From Adiantum capillus-veneris (taxonomy: Eukaryota; Streptophyta; Polypodiopsida; Polypodiales; Pteridaceae), in the NCBI GenBank assembly GCA_014529385.2, contig CM043951.1:110629469-110693468 (forward strand): 64,000 bases of DNA, in the 5' to 3' direction. The translations under genes were made by a program, and so were the position numbers. The notes under the pieces were generated by a model, which had not been told where the DNA came from, made no database searches, and was given only the letters and a program-made list of their open reading frames with translations. This document shows positions 44,429-55,141 of this stretch, in pieces (the stretch's first letter is position 1; every line of letters begins with the position of its first letter).

Positions 44429-46071
44429 TTTCTTGAAATGTTGGTCTTTTTGTGCAAAGAATGCTTTGTGCTAGTGCCCTAAGCCCTGCTAACTAGTTTT
44501 CAACTTAAAAAGTCATCAGTTTAGCTAAAAAGCCCCCTTATAAGCATTTCAGTCTCCGATGTCGTCTTTTTGCCTTGGAGTTGAATTTCTTCAACTTTTC
44601 TTCTCGAGAGTTGCATTTCCAGCTCATTGGATATGTTGTGAAGCCATCTATTTGGTTGAACTTGACTTTGGCTCCCCGTTCTCCATCTTTCTCCTTTTGG
44701 TTGCTCGAAAGCGTCTTTTTCACCATCGGTAAGTGAATCAGCTTTCTTTTGGGTTTTGCTTGCAAACATAAGTCATCGATAGTTACTTGAAGCTGCTTGT
44801 GAAGTTTCATTTCATTCGGTCGTCAATTTCAGCCGTTATGCCAAAATGACGCTTTGTGTGTTCGCAGCCAAATTGGTTATTCCGACCTACTTTTGGTGGT
44901 TCAAACCTGGAGATACTCCATGGTTGCATTGCCCTCGATGTTGTTAAGCTTCCTGAGAAGTTTTGTGTCGTTTCGACAACTTTTTCCTGTTTGCCTCTTG
45001 CAGGCTCTGTTGACCTAGGGTTTTTCCAGTCGTTCTTTCTCGAGCTTTGAGTGTTAGAAACCCATCTTCTATACTAGGGTAACCCACCGATAAGTTCTTG
45101 CAAGGTTTGGTTAGGTGGTTGTGCCACTACCTAGCATTCTACCCCATTCCCCGTCTGCTCTTGTTTCTTGGTTTTGGTCAGTTTTCGCGACAAAAGTTAC
45201 TGATAAGCATCAAAAGCTTATGGCAACGAGTCTACCTCTCATGTCTGGTGTCCTCTGAGCTCTCGTAGCAGTCGTAGAAGGCTGTAGAAGGTTGGATGCT
45301 CATGTGTGCTCTTTGCTCTCTCCAAGAAGGTAATAGTGGAAATGAGCTTGAAAGTGATGTGAAAAATACTTAACTTCGGACTTCCCGGATCACTTATTAC
45401 CAAATTTGACATGTGCTCCTATCTCGTCGTGAAATGCACTTTAGGATTTGAAATTTCTCAATTTGGACTCCGTTTGACCTGTTTTTGAGAAATTTGTCCA
45501 CTTTGCCAAAATTCTGTCATTTCGGGCTTTCCACAACATTTCCCGAATTGTACTCGATTTTTACCATGGGTTGCCCTTGTCATTAGGATCATCACCATCT
45601 ATTCTTTTCTTTTTTCTGATCTCGTTTCACCTGCTTTTTTATTTTTCTTTTACTTTTATCAAGAAAATCATAAAAAATAAAGGAAAATAGCAAATTGAAG
45701 CCAAAAAATTCCAAACATACACAATAAATAGCTGGTAACCCTGTGTATATGAATATACACTTATTTGTGATTTCTGGACTTGGATTACCACTTTTTTCCA
45801 CTTTTTAGCTCCAAAAACACTCTTATTTAGTGATATTTACACGTCTAGAGACCCAAATTCATCATTTGATCTCTTCTTGTTGCAAAACAAGGTATATAAG
45901 GGCATAAATATTATCAATATCCGCAATCAACATAAAAATTGCAAAATCATGTAAGACACTGCCCTTGTAATATAATTTTTGTTTTTCTTTGTTTTTGTCG
46001 CTTGTAGCTGCTTTGTAGCTCCTGTAGACCTGTATACCTCCCCCCCTCCTAGTCTGAGTCCTCCTGGACGA
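44429..46071 (-). other. Og2 non-coding spacer
   Basis: 1.6 kb between the array and the protease-like ORF. A 90-codon minus frame (44810-44538) is Lys-rich (KAKRRHRRLK) and has no recognisable domain. The rest is A/T-rich with no gene. Tat/Ogre elements are known to have long variable regions between pol and the 3' LTR. Confidence 0.5.
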
Positions 46072-47472
46072 CTATGAAGTGTCGGTGGGTGAAGCATTGT
46101 AGTTGTTTTGGTCATAAGTTCCCAATGCAATTGTAGAGCGATGATACAACAGTCTTTCCAATAAAGCTGCTCTTTGTTTGATTGAAGGATTGGTGGTCGG
46201 GTTTTGGGTTGGTTTTGGCACTTCGGTAGTAGAATCAGTAGATGGATTCTTCTTTACCTTGTTGTTCTTTTCCACAATCCAAATCTGCTTTCGCTTCGCT
46301 TGTGCTTGCCATAAACTCTTTGCGACCCAAACCTGCTTTGTTCTTTGTGTTGATTTCCTCGCCTTGAAATACCTAGGAGTTTCCGTGGATTGTACTGAAG
46401 GGAGTTCCTGTTTACAAATCCTTGGGATCCAAATTTGCTTGCTATAGCTTTGTGCCGTCATGAACTTCTTTGGAATCCAGATCTGTTTCACTGTCCTTGA
46501 TTGTTTGGAATCACTCTGTTGTCTGGTATTGAAGACTCTGTTTTCCACCTTTGTGTTCTCTGGCACAACCTTTTTTGGTCTCCATACCAGCTTTGACTCC
46601 GTTTTTTCCCAAGGTTGAGCTGTTATATTATTGCTTGTCTTCCTTATCCAATGTTGAGAGTTCCTCGTCGAAGAGCAATCCAGTTGTATAGAAACTTTTG
46701 GTTGCCATTGCTTCTTCTTTTTCTCTGGTTGTTGTTTACCTTTGTTCTTGGATTCTTCCTTTGGAGTTGGCTCTGCTCCTTTGGTGAACTTAACTGATTG
46801 ACTTTCACCTTCGTATTTGATAAGCACTGATTTAGAACTCCAGTCAATCATTGCATTGTATTGCTTCTGCCATGGTTGTCCTAGCAATAATGGATGTTGT
46901 GTAGCTTGGTCTTCAACCACGTAAAACATATGAGGATACACATACTAGTTAATCTGTATATGTAAAAATGTGCATCCGACAGTTTTGATTGAATTCTCAG
47001 AGTAACTCTTTAACTCTTGCTTGGCAGTTTGTAATTTAGTGTCATTTGTCAATTGTCTATACAAACTGAGTGAAAGTAGGTTAGTTTGAGCTCCTGAATA
47101 CAATAGTGCTCTGGCTTTGATTTGGTTGGTTCCTACTTTGCATTCAATGATGGGTTCTTCTTTGTCATTATCCATTTCTGTAATACTGACTGCGTTTATT
47201 CGTATTGCTCCTTCATTGCGCTGTTTCTGACGCAGTAGTCTTCTTTTCTCCATTCTTTCCTTCTCCTCGGCTTGCGCTTCCTCCACAATCTTTTTCTTTT
47301 TCTGGACACGCAGCTTTTCTTGATGTATTTTGAGAAGCATGTCTTGGGTTAGCGGAAAAAAATACTTTTTCACTCTGCATCCACTAATCCAATTGGGCAT
47401 TTCTTCTTCGTCTAATGTAGCAAGCTTGACGGCTCCACTTGGTGATAGATCTTTAATCACCAGAGGTCCCAT
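46072..47472 (-). pseudogene. Og2 integrase tail and second retropepsin-like domain with Trp repeats
   Basis: The frame 47472-46945 opens with MGPLVIKDLSPSGAVKLATL and CRVKKYF, the end of an integrase C-terminal module. It continues to a protease-like block, PIIECKVGTNQIKARALLYS then GAQTNLLSLSLYRQL near residue 125. The active-site Asp is Tyr (LYSGA for LDSGA). After an in-frame TAG (46947-46945) the same frame gives EDQATQHPLLLGQPWQKQYN, the second retropepsin block. A basic tail follows with repeats KLVWRPKKV, KQIWIPKKF, KQIWIPRIC, KQVWVAKSL and KQIWIVEKN. It ends at 46072. I do not recognise this tail; it may bind nucleic acid. Confidence 0.65.
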
Positions 47473-47475
47473 CCC

Positions 47476-49692
47476 TCACTTTTTAAGCTTCTTAGCATGC
47501 TGTTTCAGAGTGTAAACTAGGACATAGTCCCCAACCTTAAACTCTTTAGTCCTCACATGCTTATCAAAAAATTCCTTTTGTCGCCTTTTTTGAGCGTAGA
47601 TAGAAGCTACTGCTTTTAGGTGAAGCTCGTCTAGCTTTTCCAGGTCATCTATTCTATCAGTTTCTTTTTCGAGTATAGTTCTCAACATGAAGTACGGAAC
47701 CACGTCGTACCCGTCCTTGTCGCAAAATTTCGTTGTGGGACCATCCGGAATTGCACAAACATCTAGGGTTGCTAGAATGTGTGTCCATTCTAATGGTTCA
47801 AGCGTGTCCTCTGGAAAGGATTCTCCTGTATAAGTTTCGTCTTCGATAGCCCTTTCTAAAACACATTCTTCTCGCCTCAGACTTCCACATTTCGAGGCTC
47901 CACACATCCATAACTCCTTGGGCTTACCTAACCAAGCTGGAAATTCGGATCCCGCCAAAGTAGCTGAATCAAACTCCTCTACCGGTGTTCGGTTCACATC
48001 CTTGTAGCTATGGTCTTTCAGGTTCACACGTGTAGTGGTTTCCATATTTCTCAGGTATATGTGATCGTAGCCCCAATCCTGGACCATTTTCAACTGTCTC
48101 ATGAATGGTCTTCCCAGTATGATATCATAGTTATTCTCCTTGCCAAAATCGACAATAGCAAAAGTATGTTCGTATTCAATGCCGCAAGAAGTCACTACGA
48201 CTTTCTCTAATAACCCCATAGGTTTCTCCATGTGTCCATCTGCTAATTGGAGTTTCAACCTAGTCTTCCTTATTGCTGGTTTCCCCCATTTTTTCCAGAT
48301 TTCTTTTGTAGCAATGGCTACCCTAGCTCCGCTGTCTAGTATTGCCATCGTGTTCACGCCTTGGAATTCAACTGGTAAGGTTGTATTCCCCTCTTCACCT
48401 TCGCAATACTCTCCGACCTTGTTTAAGGGTACAGGCTTAGCGTTCTTTTGTGGTTTGCTCAGCTCTTGTATACCCTCTTGCAGTCTCGATGTTGGGTCTT
48501 TTATCCCAAATTTCTCCAAGCATTTTCCTACAGTGGTCCACATATGTGGTCTTAGCCTCAAAAGCTCAGCTAGAGTGATAGTGCATGTCACTGGTGTTGA
48601 CAAGATCTCTATCAATCCTTGCGAGTCCATGACTTTTTCAAATGAGATTCTTCGTGAGAGAAGTGCTCTAATCTCAGATTTTGCTTCATACTCTCCTAAG
48701 TATGAAGGTAAGGTATTCAGTGAATGAGGTTTGCTCTCCATTGTTCTAACAGAGCCCCCATCTCCCCAGTAAGATTGCAGATCCAAGTCCACTTGAGATC
48801 CTGCCTCAAATTCCACTATGGGAGGATTCCTGATGTCCTTTTCCCAATTTGTCTGATTAGCTTGGCAACTTAGCTCGTTTGCAAAGTTTGCCTCTCTCAC
48901 TTGTTTCCAAAATTCATTGTAATCCTCATCTCTTCCGTAAGACCTCTGTATGACTGGATGAAAACTCTCTATCTCTTGATCGGTTGTGTTCAATACTATG
49001 CGGTCATCCTTGTGTGTATTTTCAAGCTTTTGTGCACTGGGAGTCTTTTCAGCTACCCGTGAAATCATAGTCTCTTGCTGAATTGGGTTTTCCGTTCCAC
49101 AATTCATTGTTTCTCTTAGTGGTTCTAATAAGTCTTGTGCAGTCTCGATCATTCTCTGGCACATTTCAAGTCTCTGCTTTTCCAATTCCGTGTTTGGGTA
49201 TGTCATCCACCTCTGTTCTTGTGTTTGGTTGTTCTTTAACCTAGCTTCGTAAGCTCTCATCAGTGCGTCCAATGGTTCGTGTACTTTGTCGACTAGCACT
49301 GATCCCCCTGAGCTTAAGCTCATTGTCTCTTTGATACTCTTTTGTTTCGTTCTTTCCGGGCTCATTTCTCGTTTTCCGTTTTGACTCTCAAGTTTTTCTA
49401 ATCTATCTTTAGTTTGCTTTAGTTCCTCAGCGAGAATAGCGTCTTCACGTTCTTTTCTCAACTTCATGCGTGCTTTTCTAGCTTTCCATGTGTTTCTCTG
49501 ACTCCGCGGTCCTTGACTAACCACTTCAGTCGCTAACTTTCCATTCTCAGGTTCTCTTGTGGTTTTCTTAGCTTGAGCTCTAGTAACAACTTGTGTTGGT
49601 ATCAGAGTTTCATTTTCAGACCCACTGCTGGTAGGAATATTTCTAGCATATTCAATGTCGTCTTTTGCACTTTGTTTGGATTCTTTGAACAA
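47476..49692 (-). pseudogene. Og2 Gag-distal region and protease fused to integrase C-terminal domain
   Basis: 738 codons. Residues 60-150 are Lys/Glu-rich and helical. A retropepsin lies at about 445-560 with NTMAILDSGARVAIATKEIW (intact D-S-G-A), LQLADGHMEKPMGLLEKVVV and YDIILGRPFMRQLKMVQDWG. About 100 residues later, DGYDVVPYFMLRTILEKETD and YAQKRRQKEFFDKHVRTKEF with KVGDYVLVYTLKQHAKKLKK are integrase C-terminal sequence. RT, RNase H and integrase core are absent between them, yet the frame is open. The stop (TGA 47478-47476) is followed in frame by GMGPLVIKDL, so it too looks like a point nonsense. The start overlaps the Gag frame by 91 nt. Confidence 0.8.
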
Positions 49693-50810
49693 TCCTCAAT
49701 GAAGTGAGTAACCCCACACTCAGTGTAATAAGCGTTAATTCTAATGATTTCCGTATGTGGACAAACATTCATCAGATGGTCACCTCCACACTTGTAACAG
49801 GGTCCTAGTGCTGGTCTTGGTCCCACTTGATTCGTCCTTTGTGGATAGGATGGTCTTTGTCCTGTTAACCCTCCATGAGCTATGAACATCAATGTTCTTG
49901 CGTCCAAATTGTATCTCTCTTCATCAGAAGCACTTGTAATTGTTGGTGTTCCAACATTCCCAATCATGCCCCATGGTTCTGGTTGTTTGGGTTCTTCTGG
50001 TGGGTAATACACAGTTGGAGACATGTGTGCACCAGATTCTTCATAATAGGCTTGAACAGGCACTAAGGCTTGTTCTTCCTGATTCTCTAAGGTTGGTGCA
50101 TATCTAATGCCCACTGGTCTTGCTCCTGGTAAAGGTGGTTGTTGTCCCAATACCGGTTGCGGTCTTTCTATCCCCATAGGTCCTGGTACATTTCCCGTTG
50201 GGTATCGAGGTACTGGATGTACCTGAGGTGGTGCTAATTGAGCAGGAGGTGGATACTGAAGCTCCCTTACATACCCTTTGTTGTAATAGCACTCCTCTGT
50301 TGGATGGTTTGTCCATTTTTGTTCAATAGCACACCATTTCAGTGGTTTTGGCAATGGTTTTTGGTATGGTTCCATCCTTTTTAGAGCATCTTCTATCATT
50401 TGCTCTACATTTGGCATGGTTGTTGTTTGAACATTCTTTTTAGATGTAGTCTCGCTCGCTATGGAGGAAGAGCTACTGAATGCAAAATCTGTATCCGCTG
50501 ACACCTCTCCATAAACCGTATAGTTATCCACTAAGTACAATGCTGCTCTCGTTACTTGCTCGAAACTTGTACAAGCTTTCAAGTGCAAGTCCTTCTTGAG
50601 AGTATCGTTTCTCAATCCTTCAATAAAGAGAACAGATAGTCTTTCATCTTGTGGTCGTTCACGTATTGAACATCTCTCAATGTATTGTTGGAAGGGAAGT
50701 GAAGCTTCCTTCACTTTTTCGTGTTCTCTCTGTTTAAAAGCATATATTTGTGAGACCATATTGTGCTTAATCCCTCGTTTTGAGAATTCCTCAGCAAACT
50801 CTCTTAGCAA
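49602..50810 (-). pseudogene. Og2 Gag, capsid to zinc finger
   Basis: 402 codons: LREFAEEFSKRGIKHNMVSQ, IYAFKQREHEKVKEASLPFQ, YIERCSIRERPQDERLSVLF, EGLRNDTLKKDLHLKACTSF, KPLKWCAIEQKWTNHPTEEC, a Pro/Gly/Gln-rich region, and PCYKCGGDHLMNVCPHTEI with a second CGVTHFIEDCSKNPNKV. Cys-x2-Cys-x3-His-x4-Cys at about residue 345 is a retroviral-type knuckle. It is joined upstream to 51501-50821 across a small deletion. The overlap with the protease frame could be a programmed shift or a mutation. Og1 has an extra base here and reads straight into NTMEEIPSRSGSK. Confidence 0.8.
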
Positions 50811-50820
50811 ATGGTCAATT

Positions 50821-51501
50821 TCATGGAATCCCCCTCTGTTCAGTCAATGCCGTACCTTCTAGAGTAAGACCAAATCCCTCGTATTGTGTATGGAAATCTG
50901 TTATCTGCTCAGCTCTTAAGATTTGCTTAAAGAGTGACACATGTGCATACGGATCTCCTGAACCACCATACTTCTTTGGCATACACTTGGCTACTTGCGA
51001 TGGTCTCATACGTCTATGGTCTGCTACCAATCTCATTGCTCCTGTGTCCCGGCTAAAGCTTTCTCTAGCATCATGGACTTCATGGGGTACCCTTGTCGGT
51101 TCCCCTGCCCTGAGTCTACTACTAGGAGGTAAATGTGATGGTTCCGCTTCGAACCTTGGACCTGGAGTGGTATATGTGGGGATTGGAACTGCACTACCTC
51201 GATTCGTATCCATTGACCCTCTAGAATGTAATGATCCCATTGGTCCGGGCTTCGAGTACTGAGGTTGACTGAAAGAGTCAGCAGCCTGAGTTCTTTGTCC
51301 TCCTGTTGTCATTGGGTTTTGCACTCCATTTGTTGGTGCTGGCCTTTGTGAGCTAGAAGTAACATAATACTGATGTAGTGGTCCCCCAAAGTATGTATAT
51401 CCTTCTAATTCTTTCTTGCCCATTGTTGAGTATTGCCTCCCATACTTGTCGTAAGCGGCAATTTTCACTTCCGATCCCTCTGTGTAGGTAAATACATAAA
51501 G
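50821..51501 (-). pseudogene. Og2 Gag N-terminal segment, truncated at the rearrangement
   Basis: The open frame runs from the breakpoint at 51501 (LYVFTYTEGSEVKIAAYDKY, GRQYSTMGKKELEGYTYFGG) through a Ser/Thr/Pro-rich region to LVADHRRMRPSQVAKCMPKK, LFKQILRAEQITDFHTQYEG and FGLTLEGTALTEQRGIP. It shifts frame near 50845, where a short deletion removed the TWF found in Og1. Because the frame is open at 51501, the true start and the leader are missing. Confidence 0.75.
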
Positions 51502-51831
51502 TATAGAGCTGAAAGAAGGTGCTAAGCCAGTGCGGCAAAGGCTAAGAAGGATTGGTCAAGAGCAAATGGAAGCCTTGCGAGAAGAGGTGGACAAGTTATT
51601 GAAGGTAGGGTTCATAGTCCCTGTGGAGACCACAGAATGGGTGAATCCAGTTGTAGTCAGTCCAAAGAAGGATGGGAAGTGGAGAATTGTGTAGATTTTA
51701 AACCCTTAAACGCAGCAACTAAGAAGAACCCATATCCTCTTCCATTCATTGATCAGATCTTGGATTCAGTGGCAAGTTATGAGAGGTACAGTGTGTGTGA
51801 TGGTTTTTCAGGCTATTTTCAATTGAAGATT
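51502..51831 (+). repeat. Second copy of 330 bp of Gy3 RT next to the Og2 LTR
   Basis: 51502-51831 repeats 38616-38945 with no difference that I can see, including the frameshifted GAATTGTGTAGATTTTAAAC and the AGATT that flanks the LTR. On its left it joins Og2 Gag at ...AATACATAAAG. On its right it continues straight into an LTR, just as at 38945/38946. Confidence 0.92.
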
Positions 51832-52773
51832 TGTTAAGGCGGTTACGCCGCTAGCGGAAGCTAAATAGCGAGAACTCAACCAACAACAGAATTTGTCAGA
51901 CGAGGACGGAGCTTGACCCGCAGGCGCATGGAAACAACTAGGTGGGTGTCAAATCACCTACTCGACCTTCTAATGACAATCACTACTAAGGAAATCAAAT
52001 CTAAGTTCTAAAATACGCAAGTGACTGAAATCCGTACTACGAACGAATGCTATACGAAACAGGATCAAGAATCATTGAATCGATCTCAAACTCAAGGGGA
52101 AGTCTATACACTAGGTAAGAACAACACCCTAAAGACTTGAACTGCAAAATCAACCTATAACCACTCCGTGCGGTAAACGCGTATGAAGACAGGTCGAAAA
52201 ATACAGGTGATCGAAACTTGACCCCGATGGTACTAATGTGTAGCTCTACTCGTTGTGGTTCTATAGATATGCTGCACGCTCCATTCCGACACACGAGTTG
52301 GAAGAAAACTCACAACGAAGCTCGTAGGAACTTACCACACATAGAAGCCGATAGCGCGCACTCTTGGTATCTGTGCGTAGCACTCGCCGTTGCTAACACA
52401 ATGGCGGTGTCGCTTTTCCAATGGCGGCTCCGTAGCTCGCGTAGCAAGTAGATAAGACTCTCACCCTCTCTCTCTCTCTCTCAGACACAGTCACGGCGCT
52501 CCAAAAAACTCACTTTGATTAAATGATCTGAATCCCTTAGGTTACAAAAACTTTGGCTTATATACCTCAGCCTTGGAGGTGAGAACATCTCTAACTAATT
52601 ATATCAGCAAGTGAAATTACTTCGGGATTACAAACTGGAAACTCAATTGAGTCCCGATACTTAATGAATGGCTCAAATCAAAATTAATGTCGGAAAGACA
52701 TTTATTACAATCAATGGTTACAAAATGATGAGTGTGAGCAAAAATGTGGGTGTGATCCTCTGCTGGCTCAACA
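51832..52773 (-). repeat. Og2-family LTR next to the host (solo-LTR-like)
   Basis: 942 bp with AGATT on both sides (51827-51831 and 52774-52778) and uninterrupted Gy3 RT beyond. Taken alone it is a solo LTR with a target duplication. It lacks the primer-binding site that should lie beside a 5' LTR. Confidence 0.88.
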
Positions 52774-53807
52774 AGATTGCTCTTAAAGACCGCACAAAGA
52801 CAACTTTCATTACGCCATGGGGCTGCTATTGCTACACAGTATTGCCATTTTGGTTGTCAAATGGACCATCTTTCTATCAAGAGAGAGCAAATTGGGTACT
52901 GGAACCATTCATTGGTAGTTGTGTTAAAGCTTTCATGGATGACTTATGTGTCTACAGCAGCAGGGTTGAACATCATGAGAAGCTGCAGATGGTATTGGCT
53001 CGATATGATGAATGTGGAGGACAACTAAATCCAAAGAAATGTCATCTAGCACAGCCAAGCGTGAAGTTATTGGTCCATATGGTGTCAGAAAATGGCATTG
53101 AGGCTGATCCAGATAAGGTTAAGTCTATTATTCTTCTTCCATCACCTACGAGTACGAAGCAATTGGCAACTTTTATACACAAAGTGAAGTACATGGAATG
53201 GTTTATTTCATTGTCTTCGCAGCTTCTTTATCCATTACAGCAAGTGGCAAAGCATGATCCACTGCAATGGGATGACAAGTGTAAAGAGGTGTTTCAAGAG
53301 GTCAAAGAGGTGTTGGGGGGTCTGTCAGCCATGCAGGCTCCTGATTGGGAGAAAGTTTTTTATGTAAATCCATCAGTAGGGGATGATGCCATTGGAGCCA
53401 TGCTATTGCAAAAGGGGAAGGGCAGCCATTATATGAAGCCAATGTATTGTGCAAGTCGAGTGAAGTTGGTAGCAGAGAGAAAGTTCTCGGAAGTAGAGCT
53501 AGTGATGGCTAGTGTAATATTTGCTTGTCGACGATTTCATCATTACTTGCTACCACGACCTTTTTTTTTCTTGACGAGTTATGCCTTTTTGCCACAGTTA
53601 ATTAATGGCACAAACATGTCAAATGTGGTGAATAAATGGGTAATTGAGCTGCAAGAGTTTGAGTTCTCTTTTCTAGTGGAAGATAGTACAAGGGCTACCC
53701 TAGCTGATTTATTGACCTACAAGGAGAATCGCCTTATTGTTAAGGAAGAGGTGGTGAGAAAGGCAGTTGAAGAAGTGCCACAGATCAGCAATGCACATGT
53801 GTTTTGA
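52774..53807 (+). pseudogene. Gy3 RT palm, thumb and first RNase H
   Basis: RT resumes after the Og2 insertion as KIALKDRTKTTFITPWGCYC, FWLSNGPSFYQERANWVLEP, AFMDDLCVYSSRVEHHEKL (intact FMDD), GGQLNPKKCHLAQPSVKLL, VSENGIEADPDKVKSIILLP and the connection LQWDDKCKEVFQEVKEVLGG. The RT-attached RNase H follows: GDDAIGAMLLQKGKGSHYMK, FSEVELVMASVIFACRRFHH, VIELQEFEFSFLVEDSTRAT. The annotated frame opens inside the LTR (52668), but only codons from 52774 are Gy3. It ends at a frameshift near 53790. Confidence 0.88.
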
Positions 53808-54996
53808 TGGTTCATACAGAAAGAGCCATGATGCAGCTTCAGGGGGTATAGCACTTTATGATCTGGAGGGGAAGCTAGTATGCAAGAGAGGGTTCAAATT
53901 GGATGCTCATAGTAACAATGAGGCTGAATATGCTACTCTGGAAGCCGGATTACACATTTGTTTGAAGCATGGGGTTCGAAGGTTGAGCATAAAAGGTGAT
54001 GCCTTGTTAGTGGTGAAGCAAGTGCTGGGTGTGTGGAAGAGCAAGAACACCTCATTGAAGGAAATGTGCTTCAGAATTAAAGGCCTGTTAAAAAAGTTCG
54101 AAGCATGGAGCATCAGACACATTGAACGTGCTCTAAATGGAGAGGCACATGAAGCAGCTCAAAGCATGATTGGGGAGCTATTTGTGTTGAGGACCACTTT
54201 ACCTCTTTATCATGGCCGGGAAAGTTTGGCTCAAGAAGAGGAGTTTTTGCTAACAGGAATCATTCCAAAGGAGATTCAGAAGTCTAAGAAGTATGGCTTT
54301 GTGCGTAGAGCATACAGGTACAAATTGATTGGTGATGTCTTATACATGAAAGGGGCTGATCTCGTGTTGAGACGTGTACCTTGGCGGGAGGAGCTTTACA
54401 GAGTGTTGGAAGAGAATCATGAAGGCGCATGTGGTGGCCATTTTGCTCTAAAGATCACCTTGCATAAGATTTTGCAAGAGGGGTATGTATGGCCTAGTTT
54501 GCACAAGGATGTTCACCATTGGTGTAGGTCTTGCAATAGGTGTCAAGCATTTGGGAAGAGAGTGTTGAAGCCAGAGCTACGAAAAACCATTATGGCGTTT
54601 GATGTGTTTGAAAAGTGGGGGATTGATGCAATAGGCCCGTTACCTATCACAAGCAGGGGCAAAAGCTATATTTTGACTGCAGTGGACTATCTCTCTAGAT
54701 GGGCAGAGGCTATAGCAGTAAAACAGATCACTGCAAAGGATGTGGCAAAATTTGTGTATGATGAAATATGTTGCAAGTTTGGGGTGCCACTGGAGCTACT
54801 TTCAGATAAGGGGCCTGTCTTTAGAGCTAAACTGCTAGATTTTTTATGTGCAAAGATGAAGATTAGGCACCAGCATACCACTCCTTATTACCCACAGTGT
54901 AATGGCTTAAATGAAAGATTCAATGGTGAGTTGGTACAGATTCTTTCGAAAGTGATGTTGCAAGTTTGGGATGCCACTGGAGCTACTTTCAGATAA
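53767..54996 (+). pseudogene. Gy3 second RNase H and integrase
   Basis: Second RNase H: MCFDGSYRKSHDAASGG, HSNNEAEYATLEAGLHICLK, LSIKGDALLVVKQVLGVWKS, with catalytic Asp, Glu, Asp present. Linker: FLLTGIIPKEIQKSKKYGFV. Integrase zinc domain: ENHEGACGGHFALKITLHK and VHHWCRSCNRCQ. Catalytic core: FEKWGIDAIGPLPITSRGKS, LLSDKGPVFRAKLLDFLCAK and QCNGLNERFNGELVQIL, giving D, D, E. The last 15 residues are out of frame because a 187-bp tandem duplication begins at 54955. The dual RNase H arrangement is diagnostic of Tat. Confidence 0.88.
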
Positions 54997-55141
54997 GGGG
55001 CCTGGCTTTAGAGCTAAACTGCTAGATTTTTTATGTGCAAAGATGAAGATTAGGCACCAGCATACCACTCCTTATTACCCACAGTGTAATGGCTTAAATG
55101 AAAGATTCAATGGTGAGTTGGTACAGATTCTTTCGAAAGTG
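54768..55141 (+). repeat. 187-bp tandem duplication in Gy3 integrase
   Basis: 54768-54954 repeats at 54955-55141 with few changes (TTTGGGGTGCCAC against TTTGGGATGCCAC; CCTGTCTTT against CCTGGCTTT). 187 is not a multiple of three, so integrase is split into two frames. Confidence 0.95.

Larger units (their letters stand above)
38946..52773 (-). mobile_element. Og2: Ogre/Tat-like element with accessory frame and rearranged 5' end
   Basis: LTR 38946-39927 and LTR 51832-52773 (TGTTAAGG...CTCAACA on plus) lie between AGATT (38941-38945) and AGATT (52774-52778), a perfect 5-bp target duplication in the Gy3 RT. A purine tract GCGGAGGGGGGGAG on the minus strand abuts the left LTR, so the element is minus-strand. 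Minus order: Gag (51501-49602), protease plus integrase C-terminus (49692-47476), second protease-like ORF (47472-46072), palindrome array (44428-43419), accessory frame (43252-39977). RT, RNase H and integrase core are deleted. The 5' leader is replaced by 330 bp of Gy3 (51502-51831). Confidence 0.88.

Noticed and set aside
48140-48727. 195-codon plus-strand frame
   Set aside because: Antisense of the Og2 protease frame, which has clear retropepsin motifs on the other strand.
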